Source: Zoogloea sp016790385 (GTDB lineage: Bacteria; Pseudomonadota; Gammaproteobacteria; Burkholderiales; Rhodocyclaceae). Taken from it: a DNA stretch of 64,000 bases. The translations under genes and the position numbers were made by a program. The stretch lies in the NCBI RefSeq assembly GCF_041916735.1, contig NZ_JAYRYY010000016.1. One strand, 5' to 3'. Each line of letters opens with the position of its first letter. Position 1 is the first letter of the stretch. Shown piece after piece: positions 24,552 to 33,159 of this stretch. A model generated the notes under the pieces. That model was not told the DNA's origin and ran no database searches. It saw only the letters and a program-made list of their open reading frames with translations.

Positions 24552-27500
24552 ATGACTCAGCGCCTGCGTGAAATTCCCTACAACTACACCTCGTTCTCCG
24601 ACCGGGAGATCGTGATCCGCCTGCTTGGTCAGGACGCCTGGACGACCCTGGACGCCCTGCGCTCCGAGCGCGTCACCGGCCGCTCCGCGCGGATGCTCTA
24701 CGAGGTGCTGGGGGATGTTTGGGTGGTCCAGCGCAACCCCTATCTTCAGGACGACCTGCTCGGCAACCGGGATCGCCAGGGTGCCCTGATCGGTGCCCTG
24801 CGCCACCGTCTCCACGAGGTCGAGAAGCGCCGCGAGGAATCCAGCACCGAAGACCCCGAGCGCAGCGCCAAGGTGGCCAGCCTGGTGGTGGCGGCCCATG
24901 GCGCCGTCGACCGCTTTGCCAAGCTCTTCGACGACACCGCCGAGCTGCGCAAGCGCGTGCAGCGCGAGCTCGCCCGCCACACCCGCAAGGACAACATCTG
25001 TTTTGACGGGCACGCCCGGGTGTCCCACGTCACCGACGCCACCGACTGGCGCGTCGAGTACCCCTTCGTGGTCCTCTACCCCGACACCGAGGAAGAGATG
25101 GCCCCGCTGGTGAAGAGCTGTATCGAGCTCGGCCTGACCATCATCCCGCGGGGGGGCGGCACCGGCTATACCGGCGGTGCCGTGCCGCTGGATGCCAAGT
25201 CGGTGGTCATCAACACCGAAAAGCTGATCTCCATCGGACCGGTCGAGGACGTGGTGCTGCCCGGCCTCAACGGCCCCATGAGCGCCCCCTACGCCACCAT
25301 CCGCACCGGCGCCGGTGTGGTCACCGAGCGCGTCTCCGAAGCCGCCTCGGCCGCCGGCCGCGTGTTTGCCGTGGACCCGACCTCCGCCAGCGCCTCGTGC
25401 ATCGGCGGCAACATCGCCATGAACGCCGGCGGCAAGAAGGCCGTGCTGTGGGGCACCGCCCTCGACAACCTGGCCTGGTGGAAGATGGTCACGCCGGACG
25501 GCAACTGGCTGGAGGTGGAGCGCCTCGACCACAACTTCGGCAAGATCCACGAGCAGGAAACCGTGCACTTCCGCCTCAAGCGCTTCGACGCCAAGGGCTA
25601 CAAGTTCCTCTCCGAAGAAATCCTCTCCCTGCCGGGTGCTTCCTGCCGCAAGGACGGCCTGGGCAAGGACGTGACCGACAAGTTCCTGGGTGGCGTGCCC
25701 GGCGTTCAGAAGGAAGGCACCGACGGCCTCATCGTGGCCTCGCGCTGGGTGCTGCACAAGATGCCGCCCGTCACCCGCACCGTGTGCCTGGAGTTCTTCG
25801 GCCAGGTGCGCGAAGCCGTGCCGGCCATCGTCGAGATCACCGACTACTTCAAGCCCGGCGGTGCCGGCAACGCCGCCGGCGTTCTGCTGGCCGGCCTGGA
25901 GCACCTGGACGAGCGCTACGTGAAGGCGGTGGGCTACACCACCAAGGCCAAGCGCCACGGGCGGCCCAAGATGGTGCTGATCGGCGACATCGTCGGGCAC
26001 GACGAGAACGCGGTGATGACCGCCGCCTCCGAAGTCATCCGCATGACCAACACCCGCGGCGCCGAGGGCTTCATCGCCGTCAGCCCCGAGCAGCGCAAGA
26101 AGTTCTGGCTCGATCGCTCCCGCACCGCCGCCATCTCCCGTCACACCAACGCCTTCAAGGTGAACGAGGACGTGGTGATCCCCCTGCCGCGCATGGGCGA
26201 CTACTGCGACGGCATCGAGCGCATCAACATCGAGCTGTCCACCCAGAACAAGCTGGCCCTGTGTGACGCCCTCACCGAGTTCCTGGGGGGTGAACTGCCC
26301 CTGGATACCGGCGACGCAACCATTTCCCGCGACGAGCTGATCGGCGAGCGCCGCAAGGACGCCCTGGCCTACGTGGCCGGCGTGCGCCGCCGCTGGCAGT
26401 GGCTGCTCGACAACCTGGACCTGCCCCTGGCCGAGGCCGAGCCGCACTTTGCCGAGTACGGCGTGGTGGCCGGCGAGCTGTCCAACCGGGCGGCCAATCC
26501 CAAGCTCTTCCACCGCTTGCAGGACTACTCGGTGCGCACCGGCTGGAAGACCGAGCTCAAGCCCCGCCTCGACAAGATCTTCGACGGCCAGCTGTTTGGG
26601 CCCGTGCGCGAGGAGATCAAGAAGCTGCACAAGCAGGTGCTGCGCGGCCGCGTCTTCGTGGCCCTGCACATGCACGCCGGCGACGGCAATGTGCACACCA
26701 ACATCCCGGTCAACTCCGACAACTACGAGATGCTGCAAACGGCCAACAAGGCCGTGGACCGCATCATGGCCCTGGCCCGCAGCCTCGATGGCGTGATCTC
26801 GGGCGAGCACGGCATCGGCATCACCAAGCTGGACTACCTCACCGACGCCGAGATGGCCAACTTCTGGGCCTACAAGCAGAAGGTGGACCCGGAAGGCCGC
26901 TTCAACCGCGGCAAGCTGATGCGCAACGGGCCGATCAAGGGCAACCTCGACAACGCCTACACCCCCAGCTTCAATCTGATGGGGCATGAGTCGCTGATCA
27001 TGGAGCAGACCGCCATTGGCGAGATCTCCCACGACATCAAGGACTGCCTGCGCTGCGGCAAGTGCAAGCCCGTGTGCTCTACCCACGTGCCCCGCGCCAA
27101 CCTGCTCTATAGCCCGCGCAACAAGATCCTCAGCACCTCGCTCCTGATCGAGGCCTTCCTCTACGAAGAGCAGACCCGCCGCGGTGTGTCCCTGGCCCAC
27201 TGGGCGGAGTTCGAGGATGTGGCCGACCACTGCACGGTGTGCCACAAGTGCGAGAAGCCCTGCCCCGTGGACATCGACTTCGGCGACGTGTCGATCAAGA
27301 TGCGCAACCTGCTGCGCGAGCAGGGCAAGAAGTCCTTCAACCCCGGCAAGGCCGCGGCCATGGCCTTCCTCACCGCCAAGGACCCGGCCACCATCAAGCT
27401 GATCCGGGCAGGCATGATCGGCTGGGGCTACAAGGCTCAGCGCCTGGGCCATCGCATCGGCAAGAGCCTCGGGCTGATCCAGGATCAGGTGCAGCACCCG

Positions 27501-28454
27501 CCCGCCACCCTGGGCAAGCCGGCCATCAAGGCCCAGGTGATCCACTTCATCAACAAGCCCATGCCGGGCGGCCTGCCCAAGCGCACCTCCCGCGCCCTGC
27601 TGGACATCGAGGACGACGCCATCGTCCCGGTCATCCGCAACCCCCAGGTCAAGCGCGACGAATCCGAGGCGGTGTTCTACTTCCCGGGCTGCGGCTCGGA
27701 GCGACTGTTCAGCCAGGTTGGGCTTGCCACCCAGGCCATGCTCTACCAGGTGGGGGCCACCACCGTGCTGCCGCCGGGTTACCTGTGCTGCGGCTACCCG
27801 CAGACCGCCGCGGGCGAGGAAGACGCCGGCCAGAAGATCACCACCGACAACCGGGTGCTTTTCCACCGGGTCGCCAACACGCTCAACTATCTCGACATCA
27901 AGACGGTGATCGTGTCCTGCGGCACCTGCATGGATCAGTTGCAGAAGTACCAGTTCGAGAAGATCTTCCCCGGCTGCCGTCTGCTCGACATCCATGAGTA
28001 CCTGATGGAGAAGGGCCTCAAGCTGGAGGGCATCACCGGCGCCCGCTACATGTACCACGAGCCCTGCCACACGCCGATGAAGGTCCATTCCGGCATCAAG
28101 GTGGCCAACGAGCTGATGGGTACGCGGGTCGATCTGTCCGACCGCTGCTGCGGCGAATCCGGCACCCTGGCCGTGTCGCGTCCCGACGTCTCCACCCAGG
28201 TGCGTTTCCGCAAGCAGGAAGAGATCGAGAAAGGCGCTGAAAAACTCCGCGGCGCCGACGCCGCCACCCCGGTCAAGATCCTCACCTCCTGCCCGAGCTG
28301 TCTACAGGGCCTGTCGCGCTACAGTGGCGACGCCGGTGGCGTGGATGCGGATTACATCGTGGTCGAGATGGCCAAACACATCCTGGGTGAAAACTGGATG
28401 TCCGACTACGTGGACAAGGCCAACCAGGGCGGCATCGAGCGCGTCTTGCTGTAG
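24552..28454 (+). CDS. FAD-linked oxidase / 4Fe-4S / CCG-domain oxidoreductase (DUF3683 type)
   Basis: About 1300 residues in one chain. The N-terminal DUF3683-like part is MTQRLREIPYNYTSFSDREI. A PCMH-type FAD domain has PRGGGTGYTGGAVPL and a GDGNVHTNIPVN oxidase C-terminal domain. A bacterial ferredoxin module shows CLRCGKCKPVC and CTVCHKCEKPCPVD. Two CCG domains carry YFPGCGSERLF, LCCGYPQT, VSCGTCMDQL, HEPCHTP and DRCCGESGTL. This fuses functions split in glycolate or lactate dehydrogenases (GlcDEF, LldEFG), suggesting a membrane-associated 2-hydroxyacid dehydrogenase that feeds quinone. The substrate is not identifiable. A GC-rich hairpin with a GCTT loop follows at 28490-28503. Confidence 0.9.
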   Translation: MTQRLREIPYNYTSFSDREIVIRLLGQDAWTTLDALRSERVTGRSARMLYEVLGDVWVVQRNPYLQDDLLGNRDRQGALIGALRHRLHEVEKRREESSTEDPERSAKVASLVVAAHGAVDRFAKLFDDTAELRKRVQRELARHTRKDNICFDGHARVSHVTDATDWRVEYPFVVLYPDTEEEMAPLVKSCIELGLTIIPRGGGTGYTGGAVPLDAKSVVINTEKLISIGPVEDVVLPGLNGPMSAPYATIRTGAGVVTERVSEAASAAGRVFAVDPTSASASCIGGNIAMNAGGKKAVLWGTALDNLAWWKMVTPDGNWLEVERLDHNFGKIHEQETVHFRLKRFDAKGYKFLSEEILSLPGASCRKDGLGKDVTDKFLGGVPGVQKEGTDGLIVASRWVLHKMPPVTRTVCLEFFGQVREAVPAIVEITDYFKPGGAGNAAGVLLAGLEHLDERYVKAVGYTTKAKRHGRPKMVLIGDIVGHDENAVMTAASEVIRMTNTRGAEGFIAVSPEQRKKFWLDRSRTAAISRHTNAFKVNEDVVIPLPRMGDYCDGIERINIELSTQNKLALCDALTEFLGGELPLDTGDATISRDELIGERRKDALAYVAGVRRRWQWLLDNLDLPLAEAEPHFAEYGVVAGELSNRAANPKLFHRLQDYSVRTGWKTELKPRLDKIFDGQLFGPVREEIKKLHKQVLRGRVFVALHMHAGDGNVHTNIPVNSDNYEMLQTANKAVDRIMALARSLDGVISGEHGIGITKLDYLTDAEMANFWAYKQKVDPEGRFNRGKLMRNGPIKGNLDNAYTPSFNLMGHESLIMEQTAIGEISHDIKDCLRCGKCKPVCSTHVPRANLLYSPRNKILSTSLLIEAFLYEEQTRRGVSLAHWAEFEDVADHCTVCHKCEKPCPVDIDFGDVSIKMRNLLREQGKKSFNPGKAAAMAFLTAKDPATIKLIRAGMIGWGYKAQRLGHRIGKSLGLIQDQVQHPPATLGKPAIKAQVIHFINKPMPGGLPKRTSRALLDIEDDAIVPVIRNPQVKRDESEAVFYFPGCGSERLFSQVGLATQAMLYQVGATTVLPPGYLCCGYPQTAAGEEDAGQKITTDNRVLFHRVANTLNYLDIKTVIVSCGTCMDQLQKYQFEKIFPGCRLLDIHEYLMEKGLKLEGITGARYMYHEPCHTPMKVHSGIKVANELMGTRVDLSDRCCGESGTLAVSRPDVSTQVRFRKQEEIEKGAEKLRGADAATPVKILTSCPSCLQGLSRYSGDAGGVDADYIVVEMAKHILGENWMSDYVDKANQGGIERVLL

Positions 28455-28579
28455 GCCGCGGGAACGGCGGGGGCCCTGCCTTCGCCCCACGCCGGCTTCG
28501 GCGGGCGCGGTCTGTGCCGCCGCTATGCTTCCTGCGCACGCCGCCTGTCCGTTACCGATTTGAAACCCGTCCTCCCTGA

Positions 28580-28618
28580 CACTCAAGGGATATCCGCTGC
28601 TTCGGCGGATATCGAGTG
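28580..28618 (+). promoter_or_regulatory. 5'-leader stem-loop of the PEP-CTERM gene
   Basis: GATATCCGC and GCGGATATC form a perfect nine-pair stem with a seven-base loop (28589-28613). CACTC and GAGTG extend it by five pairs after a four-base bulge (AAGG). It ends 15 bases before the start codon at 28634 and is followed immediately by the ribosome binding site GGGAGG. It could regulate translation or mRNA stability. It could also be a late terminator for the upstream oxidoreductase gene, but it lies 126 bases beyond that stop and lacks a T run. Confidence 0.5.
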
Positions 28619-28633
28619 CACGGGAGGCGAGGG

Positions 28634-29386
28634 ATGATGAAATTCGCGAAGAAGACGGTGCTGGCCGGGCTGTTGGCCGGTGCGATGGGCATGCCACTGG
28701 CCGCAGGTGCCAGCCCCATACCTGTTACCGGCATGGCCCTGACCCTTGGCGGGATACTCAAGACCATCGGTCTGGTGGCGGATCTTGCGACCTTGTTCGG
28801 TTTGGCGGACGACGACTCGGGCAGTGACAGCATCACCATCCGGGCCAGCGGAGATGCTACCCACTTCGACCTGCGCATCCGCGGGACGGCGGTGGATGAC
28901 ACCACGACCACCAAGCTGACGGGCATGCTCTTTGGTCAGACGGCCTTGCCCGGTGGCGGCACCGGCGTCGTCAACCTGTGGAGCTTCAATCTGGACATGC
29001 GCTTCCTGTCGGTGCAGGACCGCCTGATCTTCAACGAGGAAGTGCTGGTGAATGGCGATCTCATGCACGAGATCGGACCGCACGCCTCGGACGCCGTCCA
29101 GGGGCCGCCCTTGGGCTTCAATTTGAGGGTCAACGCCGACGATGCGACCGGAGGCGTCGTTGTGGACACGGATCCCATTCTGGACATGCTGCACCCCGTC
29201 AAGCACACGGATGAGCTTTTCCTGGCACGTCTGCGGGCGTCCACGGACACGGGCATTGCGGTGGATGAGATTGCCGACTGGGATCTGACCCTGAGGGCCA
29301 TTCATATACCCGAGCCGTCGACGCTGGCAATGTTGCTCGGCGGGGCGCTGGTCCTGGCCGGCTGGCCGGGCTTGCGACGGCCTTGA
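28634..29386 (+). CDS. PEP-CTERM sorting-domain protein
   Basis: 250 residues from the ATG at 28634 (the next codon is also ATG). A signal peptide (KKTVLAGLLAGAMGMPLAAGA) is followed by a beta-rich body with repeated Asp/Thr motifs (DDDSGSDSITIRASGDATHF), then the C-terminal sorting signal IPEPSTLAMLLGGALVLAGW with an Arg-rich end. PEP-CTERM proteins are processed by exosortase (EpsH/XrtA) and exported to the surface or matrix. The body is not similar to a family I know. No exosortase gene is in the window. Convergent with the carbonic anhydrase, with a strong terminator between. Confidence 0.92.
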   Translation: MMKFAKKTVLAGLLAGAMGMPLAAGASPIPVTGMALTLGGILKTIGLVADLATLFGLADDDSGSDSITIRASGDATHFDLRIRGTAVDDTTTTKLTGMLFGQTALPGGGTGVVNLWSFNLDMRFLSVQDRLIFNEEVLVNGDLMHEIGPHASDAVQGPPLGFNLRVNADDATGGVVVDTDPILDMLHPVKHTDELFLARLRASTDTGIAVDEIADWDLTLRAIHIPEPSTLAMLLGGALVLAGWPGLRRP

Positions 29387-29414
29387 GCGTGCGTGCCTCA
29401 TCGGAACACGGGTG

Positions 29415-29458
29415 ACCGCGCGTGCTGGGGCGACCAACGCCGCCCCAGCACGCGCGGT
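29415..29458. terminator. Bidirectional terminator, 18-bp perfect stem
   Basis: ACCGCGCGTGCTGGGGCG pairs perfectly with CGCCCCAGCACGCGCGGT around the eight-base loop ACCAACGC. It lies between the convergent PEP-CTERM and carbonic anhydrase genes. Neither side has a long T run, but the stem is by far the strongest in the window. Confidence 0.8.
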
Positions 29459-29481
29459 AGCGCAAGCCCTTCAGGCAATCC

Positions 29482-30210
29482 TCAGAACCACTTCACCTTG
29501 CCATTGCTGGTGTCGTAAAGGGCGCCGACGATGCGGATCTTGCCTTCGTCCTCCAGCGCTTTGAGCACCGGACTCTCGTCGCGGATGCGCTGCACCACCT
29601 GCTTCACGTTCAGTTCGGTCACTTCGCCCACAAAGGCGTGGTTGTGGGAGTTGTGCTCCCCGGGCGTCGAGGCCGCCGCGACCGCCGGCTTGAGCTTGCC
29701 CAGCAGGGCGGTCAGATTGCCCATCTTCACGTCGTCACAGGCACCCTTGATGGCGCCGCAGCTGGTGTGGCCGAGCACCACCACCAGGCGCGAACCGGCG
29801 ACCTTGGAGGCGTATTCCAGGCTGCCCAGGATGTCCTCGTTGACCGTGTTGCCGGCCACACGGGCGACGAAGATGTCACCGATCCCCTGATCGAAGACCA
29901 GCTCCGGGCCGGTGCGGGAGTCGAGGCAACCCACCACGCTGGCGAACGGGTACTGGCCCAGCGCCGTTGCCTGGACCTGTGCCTTGAGGTTGCGCCGTAG
30001 TGGCTTGTTGGCGGCAAATCGGGCGTTGCCCGCCTGAAGGATTTCCAAGGCTTTGTCGGGAGTGATGCCGGCCTGCACCGATTTGGTCAGGGTGGCTCCC
30101 GCGGTGTAGGGCTTGGGTGCGACCGGGCCGCCGTGGTCGTCGCCGGCCAGGGCAGTCCCGCCGGTGGTGGCCAGGGCAATTGCAAATGCGATCAGGTGCT
30201 TTGTCTTCAT
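29482..30210 (-). CDS. Beta-class carbonic anhydrase, exported
   Basis: 242 residues with a Sec signal peptide (LIAFAIALATTGGTALA). The zinc site is Cys95, His148 and Cys151, in SVVGCLDSRTGPELVFDQG and LGHTSCGAIKGAC, with the Asp97-Arg99 dyad. It interconverts CO2 and bicarbonate, here in the periplasm. The C-terminal half has the usual beta-class helix GEVTELNVKQVVQRIRDESP. It is transcribed toward the terminator at 29415. Beta-class enzymes are more often cytoplasmic, so the signal peptide is the interesting feature. Confidence 0.93.
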   Translation of the reverse strand: MKTKHLIAFAIALATTGGTALAGDDHGGPVAPKPYTAGATLTKSVQAGITPDKALEILQAGNARFAANKPLRRNLKAQVQATALGQYPFASVVGCLDSRTGPELVFDQGIGDIFVARVAGNTVNEDILGSLEYASKVAGSRLVVVLGHTSCGAIKGACDDVKMGNLTALLGKLKPAVAAASTPGEHNSHNHAFVGEVTELNVKQVVQRIRDESPVLKALEDEGKIRIVGALYDTSNGKVKWF

Positions 30211-30287
30211 GGTGTCTCCCGGATGTTGTTGTCGAGCAAGGGCGGATGGTCCGCGCGTCCCAGAATTTCGAGCGCAACGACAGAAAC

Positions 30288-30316
30288 TTGAGCCAAAATC
30301 AAAAAAATACTAAAAA
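30288..30316 (+). promoter_or_regulatory. Candidate promoter for the CobL-like/cobA/cobB genes
   Basis: TTGAGC (30288-30293) and TAAAAA (30311-30316) are 17 bases apart in the most AT-rich segment of the divergent gap. The predicted leader is about 100 bases. I looked for a cobalamin riboswitch in it and saw no B12-box-like segment. Confidence 0.4.
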
Positions 30317-30423
30317 TGCGCATAGCCGGAGGTGGGTCGAGTCTCCCGGCCGCGGCCTGAAAAGGCTTCGTGCTATCCTGCGACCCCCGTTTTTCCGGTC
30401 GCGCAAGCGGCGGCCGATCGAGC

Positions 30424-32349
30424 ATGAGCGACGAACTGAATCCCGCCCCGCTGGCCGACCTGACCGAAGCGGCCCCGCCCGCCACGCGCAAAGCGCCTAC
30501 CCGCAGCCCGCGCAAGAAGAAGAGCGCCACTCCCCCGGCCGAAGCCCCGGCGGCGGCGTCCGATGGTGACGCGACCGACGCCAAGCCCAAGCCCCGTCGC
30601 GCGCCGCGCAAGCCCCGGGCCGGCAAGGCCGAGGCCCCGTCCGGCGAGGTCACGGCCGATCTGTTCGCGCTGGCTGAGGGCTCGCTGGAGGCCGCATCGG
30701 AGGTTGTGACGGAGGTGGCACCGGAACCGCCGCTCCCCACCACCGAGCCTGCCGTGCAGGCCCTCGCCGAGCCAGCCCACGCACCGCAGCCGGAGACCGA
30801 GCCCCTTGCCGCCATCGTCGCCGAGGCGGCGGAAGCGCCTGCAGCCGAGACCGAAGAAACCCAGCCCGAACTGGCTGCCACCGCGGCGGACAACGAAGGC
30901 CCGACCGGCCCCCGGCGCAAGCGCAAGCGCCGTCGTGGCAAGGGTGGCGCCGAGCGGGAAGTTGCCCGTGGCGAGCAGATCGAGATGCCGGGGCTGGCCG
31001 ATGATGGCGCGACCGGGCAGCCCGACACGACACCCGTCGGCGAGGCGCTTTCCGATGCCCCCGTGCCGGTCGATGCCGATGTCGATGCTGACGCCACCGT
31101 CGATGCCATACCCGAAGCCCCTGCCGCCACGCCCGAGCCCTTGCCGCCCCTGACCGTGGTCAGCCTGGGGCTGGAGCTGCCGCCGGTGCTGTCCGCCCTG
31201 GCCCTGGACACCCTGCGCGCAGCCCGGGTGATTCTCGGCACCGCCGACGCCCTGGACCGCCTTGCCGGGCTGGGCCTGGAGGCACCCCAGCAATTGTGTG
31301 CCGCCGATTCCACCCATATGGACGTGCGTGCCACCGGCCATGCCGGCAGTGTGCTGGTGGTGGTCGGAGACGCTGCCGGCGACGGCCCGGCTCCCGAGCT
31401 GCTTGCCGATCTGGGCCCCGCCCACGTGCGTGTGCTGCCCGGCGTGGGTCGCGTGCAGGCCGCCTGCGCCACCCTCGGCCTGTCGGCCGAAGTGGTTACA
31501 GTGGTCGATCTGCGCCGCTCGCCCCTGGCGGCCCTGCGGGGCCGCTTGCGCGCCCACTGCCTGTTCGCCCTGCCTCTGGCCGACGCCGCCGGGCCGCTGG
31601 CGGTGGCGCGCCTGGTGCTGGACAGCGGCTTTGCTGATGCCCGCATATGGGTGTGCGAGTCTGCCGGCGGCCGGGTGCGCAGTCGTGCGTGGTTTGCCCG
31701 CGAACTGGTCGAGCTGCGCGAGGCCTTCGACACCCATGCGGTGCTGATCCTGGCAACCGGCCCTTCCGCCGGCCTCTTCGCAGAGCTGCCGGGCTTACCC
31801 GATACCGCCCTGGGCGACGAGGCCGGGGCCGCTCTCCCCCTGGCGGTCCGAACCCTGGCCCTGGCGTGGTTGCAGCCCGCCGCCTGGGAGAGCGGATGGG
31901 CCATCAGCGACGGAGAAGCCTGTCTGGCCCTGGAATGGGCGCGTGCCGTTCCCTCGGCGCGGGTGCGCGCGGTGGGTATCGAGCCGACCCTGCTCGGGGT
32001 GAGCATGGCCCGTGCGGGGGTGGGTGAGAACCTTTCCGCCACGCCTTCCGCGTCGCCACTGCGGTGCCGTGAATGGCCCGTGCCCGACGCCGTCTTCATC
32101 CGCGGAGGGGTCGGACTCGGCGACTGGCTGGCTGCGGCCTGGGCGCGCCTGGCGCCGGGCGGCAGGCTGGTTGCCACCGCCGAGGACGATCAGGCCCGGG
32201 CAGAGCTTCTCGCCTTTGCCGGTCAGCTGCCCGCCACGGCATGGCAGGAACTTGCCGTGTCGCGGGGCGAAACCGTGGCCTGGCGCCTGCGCTTCGCACC
32301 GAGTGCGCCGGTTCGTCTGGCCTTGTGGCGCAAACCGGCGCTATCCTGA
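30424..32349 (+). CDS. Degenerate CobL-like (CbiE-CbiT) protein with long disordered leader
   Basis: 641 residues. Residues 1-240 are low complexity, rich in Ala, Pro, Glu and Lys, with a basic patch RRKRKRRRGKGG at 164-175. From 241 the protein follows the CbiE then CbiT layout of precorrin-6Y methylases (C5 and C15 methylation plus decarboxylation). The N-terminal GxGPG loop expected in CbiE reads VSLGLELPP. The CbiT S-adenosylmethionine loop, normally D-x-G-x-G-S-G, reads AISDGEAC (493-500). Later PDAVFIRGG and LAPGGRLVA are kept. It heads the operon with cobA and cobB. Either it is an inactive relative or it binds something else. Confidence 0.75.
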   Translation: MSDELNPAPLADLTEAAPPATRKAPTRSPRKKKSATPPAEAPAAASDGDATDAKPKPRRAPRKPRAGKAEAPSGEVTADLFALAEGSLEAASEVVTEVAPEPPLPTTEPAVQALAEPAHAPQPETEPLAAIVAEAAEAPAAETEETQPELAATAADNEGPTGPRRKRKRRRGKGGAEREVARGEQIEMPGLADDGATGQPDTTPVGEALSDAPVPVDADVDADATVDAIPEAPAATPEPLPPLTVVSLGLELPPVLSALALDTLRAARVILGTADALDRLAGLGLEAPQQLCAADSTHMDVRATGHAGSVLVVVGDAAGDGPAPELLADLGPAHVRVLPGVGRVQAACATLGLSAEVVTVVDLRRSPLAALRGRLRAHCLFALPLADAAGPLAVARLVLDSGFADARIWVCESAGGRVRSRAWFARELVELREAFDTHAVLILATGPSAGLFAELPGLPDTALGDEAGAALPLAVRTLALAWLQPAAWESGWAISDGEACLALEWARAVPSARVRAVGIEPTLLGVSMARAGVGENLSATPSASPLRCREWPVPDAVFIRGGVGLGDWLAAAWARLAPGGRLVATAEDDQARAELLAFAGQLPATAWQELAVSRGETVAWRLRFAPSAPVRLALWRKPALS

Positions 32350-32373
32350 AGCCTTCTTAGCTGGAGCGCCGAT

Positions 32374-33159
32374 TTGCCTGACTCGTCCTTTCCCCGCGAA
32401 CGCTCCCCGGCTCGGTCGGGCTGGGTCTATCTGGTGGGCGCCGGCCCCGGCGACCCGGAACTCCTCACCCTGCGTGCCGCGCGCCTGCTGCTTGAGGCCG
32501 ACGTGCTGGTCTACGACAACTTGGTCAGCAAGGAGGTCCTGGCCTGCGTGCCCAAGGCCACCGAACGTATCTACGTGGGCAAGAAGGCCTCCAACCATGC
32601 CCTGCCCCAGGACGGCATCAACGCCCTGCTGGTGAAGCTGGCCGGCGAGGGCCGCAAGGTGGTGCGCCTCAAGGGCGGCGACCCGTTCATCTTCGGGCGT
32701 GGCGGCGAAGAGGTCGAAGAGCTGGTCAAGGCCGGCGTGCCCTTCGAGGTCATTCCCGGCATCACCGCCGCGGCGGGTATCGGTGCCTACGCCGGCATTC
32801 CCCTGACCCATCGGGATTTTGCCCAGTCGTGCATCTTTGTCACCGGCCACCTCAAGGATGGCTCGGTGGATCTGGACTGGGACATGCTCGCCCGCCCGCG
32901 CCAGACCCTGGTGTTCTACATGGGCATCACCCAGCTCGCCGAGATCTGCACCCAGCTCATTGCCCACGGTCTGGCGGCCTCAACGCCGGCGGCGGTGGTG
33001 CGCCGTGGCACCACCCGCGAGCAGCGCGTCGTCACCTCCGACCTGACCGGCCTGCCGGCCGCCGTGAAGGCCGCCGGCATCACCCCCCCTGCGCTGACCA
33101 TCGTCGGCGATGTGGTCGGCCTTCAGCCTCGCCTGGCGTGGTTCCACCCGGATGAATAG
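32374..33159 (+). CDS. cobA: Uroporphyrinogen-III C-methyltransferase
   Basis: 261 residues from a TTG start at 32374 with GGAG eight bases upstream. It makes precorrin-2 from uroporphyrinogen III, the branch to sirohaem, haem d1 and corrinoids. The motifs are clear: YLVGAGPGDPELLTLRAARLL, VRLKGGDPFIFGRGGEEVEEL, EVIPGITAAAGIGAYAGIPLTHR and the C-terminal GDVVGLQ. The single-domain form fits CobA rather than the three-domain CysG. It lies 24 bases after the CobL-like stop and overlaps cobB by eight bases. Confidence 0.95.
   Translation: MPDSSFPRERSPARSGWVYLVGAGPGDPELLTLRAARLLLEADVLVYDNLVSKEVLACVPKATERIYVGKKASNHALPQDGINALLVKLAGEGRKVVRLKGGDPFIFGRGGEEVEELVKAGVPFEVIPGITAAAGIGAYAGIPLTHRDFAQSCIFVTGHLKDGSVDLDWDMLARPRQTLVFYMGITQLAEICTQLIAHGLAASTPAAVVRRGTTREQRVVTSDLTGLPAAVKAAGITPPALTIVGDVVGLQPRLAWFHPDE

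Noticed and set aside
24510..28088. A long minus-strand open frame opposite the FAD/Fe-S oxidoreductase
   Set aside because: Composition is His/Gly/Val-rich with no domain, and the plus-strand gene has all expected motifs.
28455..28633. Sigma-54 promoter upstream of the PEP-CTERM gene
   Set aside because: The best match near 28508 lacks the GG/GC pair at correct spacing.
30211..30423. Possible cobalamin riboswitch upstream of the corrinoid genes
   Set aside because: No B12-box-like segment or conserved core in the leader.
30207..32177. Long Ser/Arg/Ala-rich minus-strand frames opposite the CobL-like gene
   Set aside because: Low complexity mirrors the disordered leader on the other strand; no motifs.
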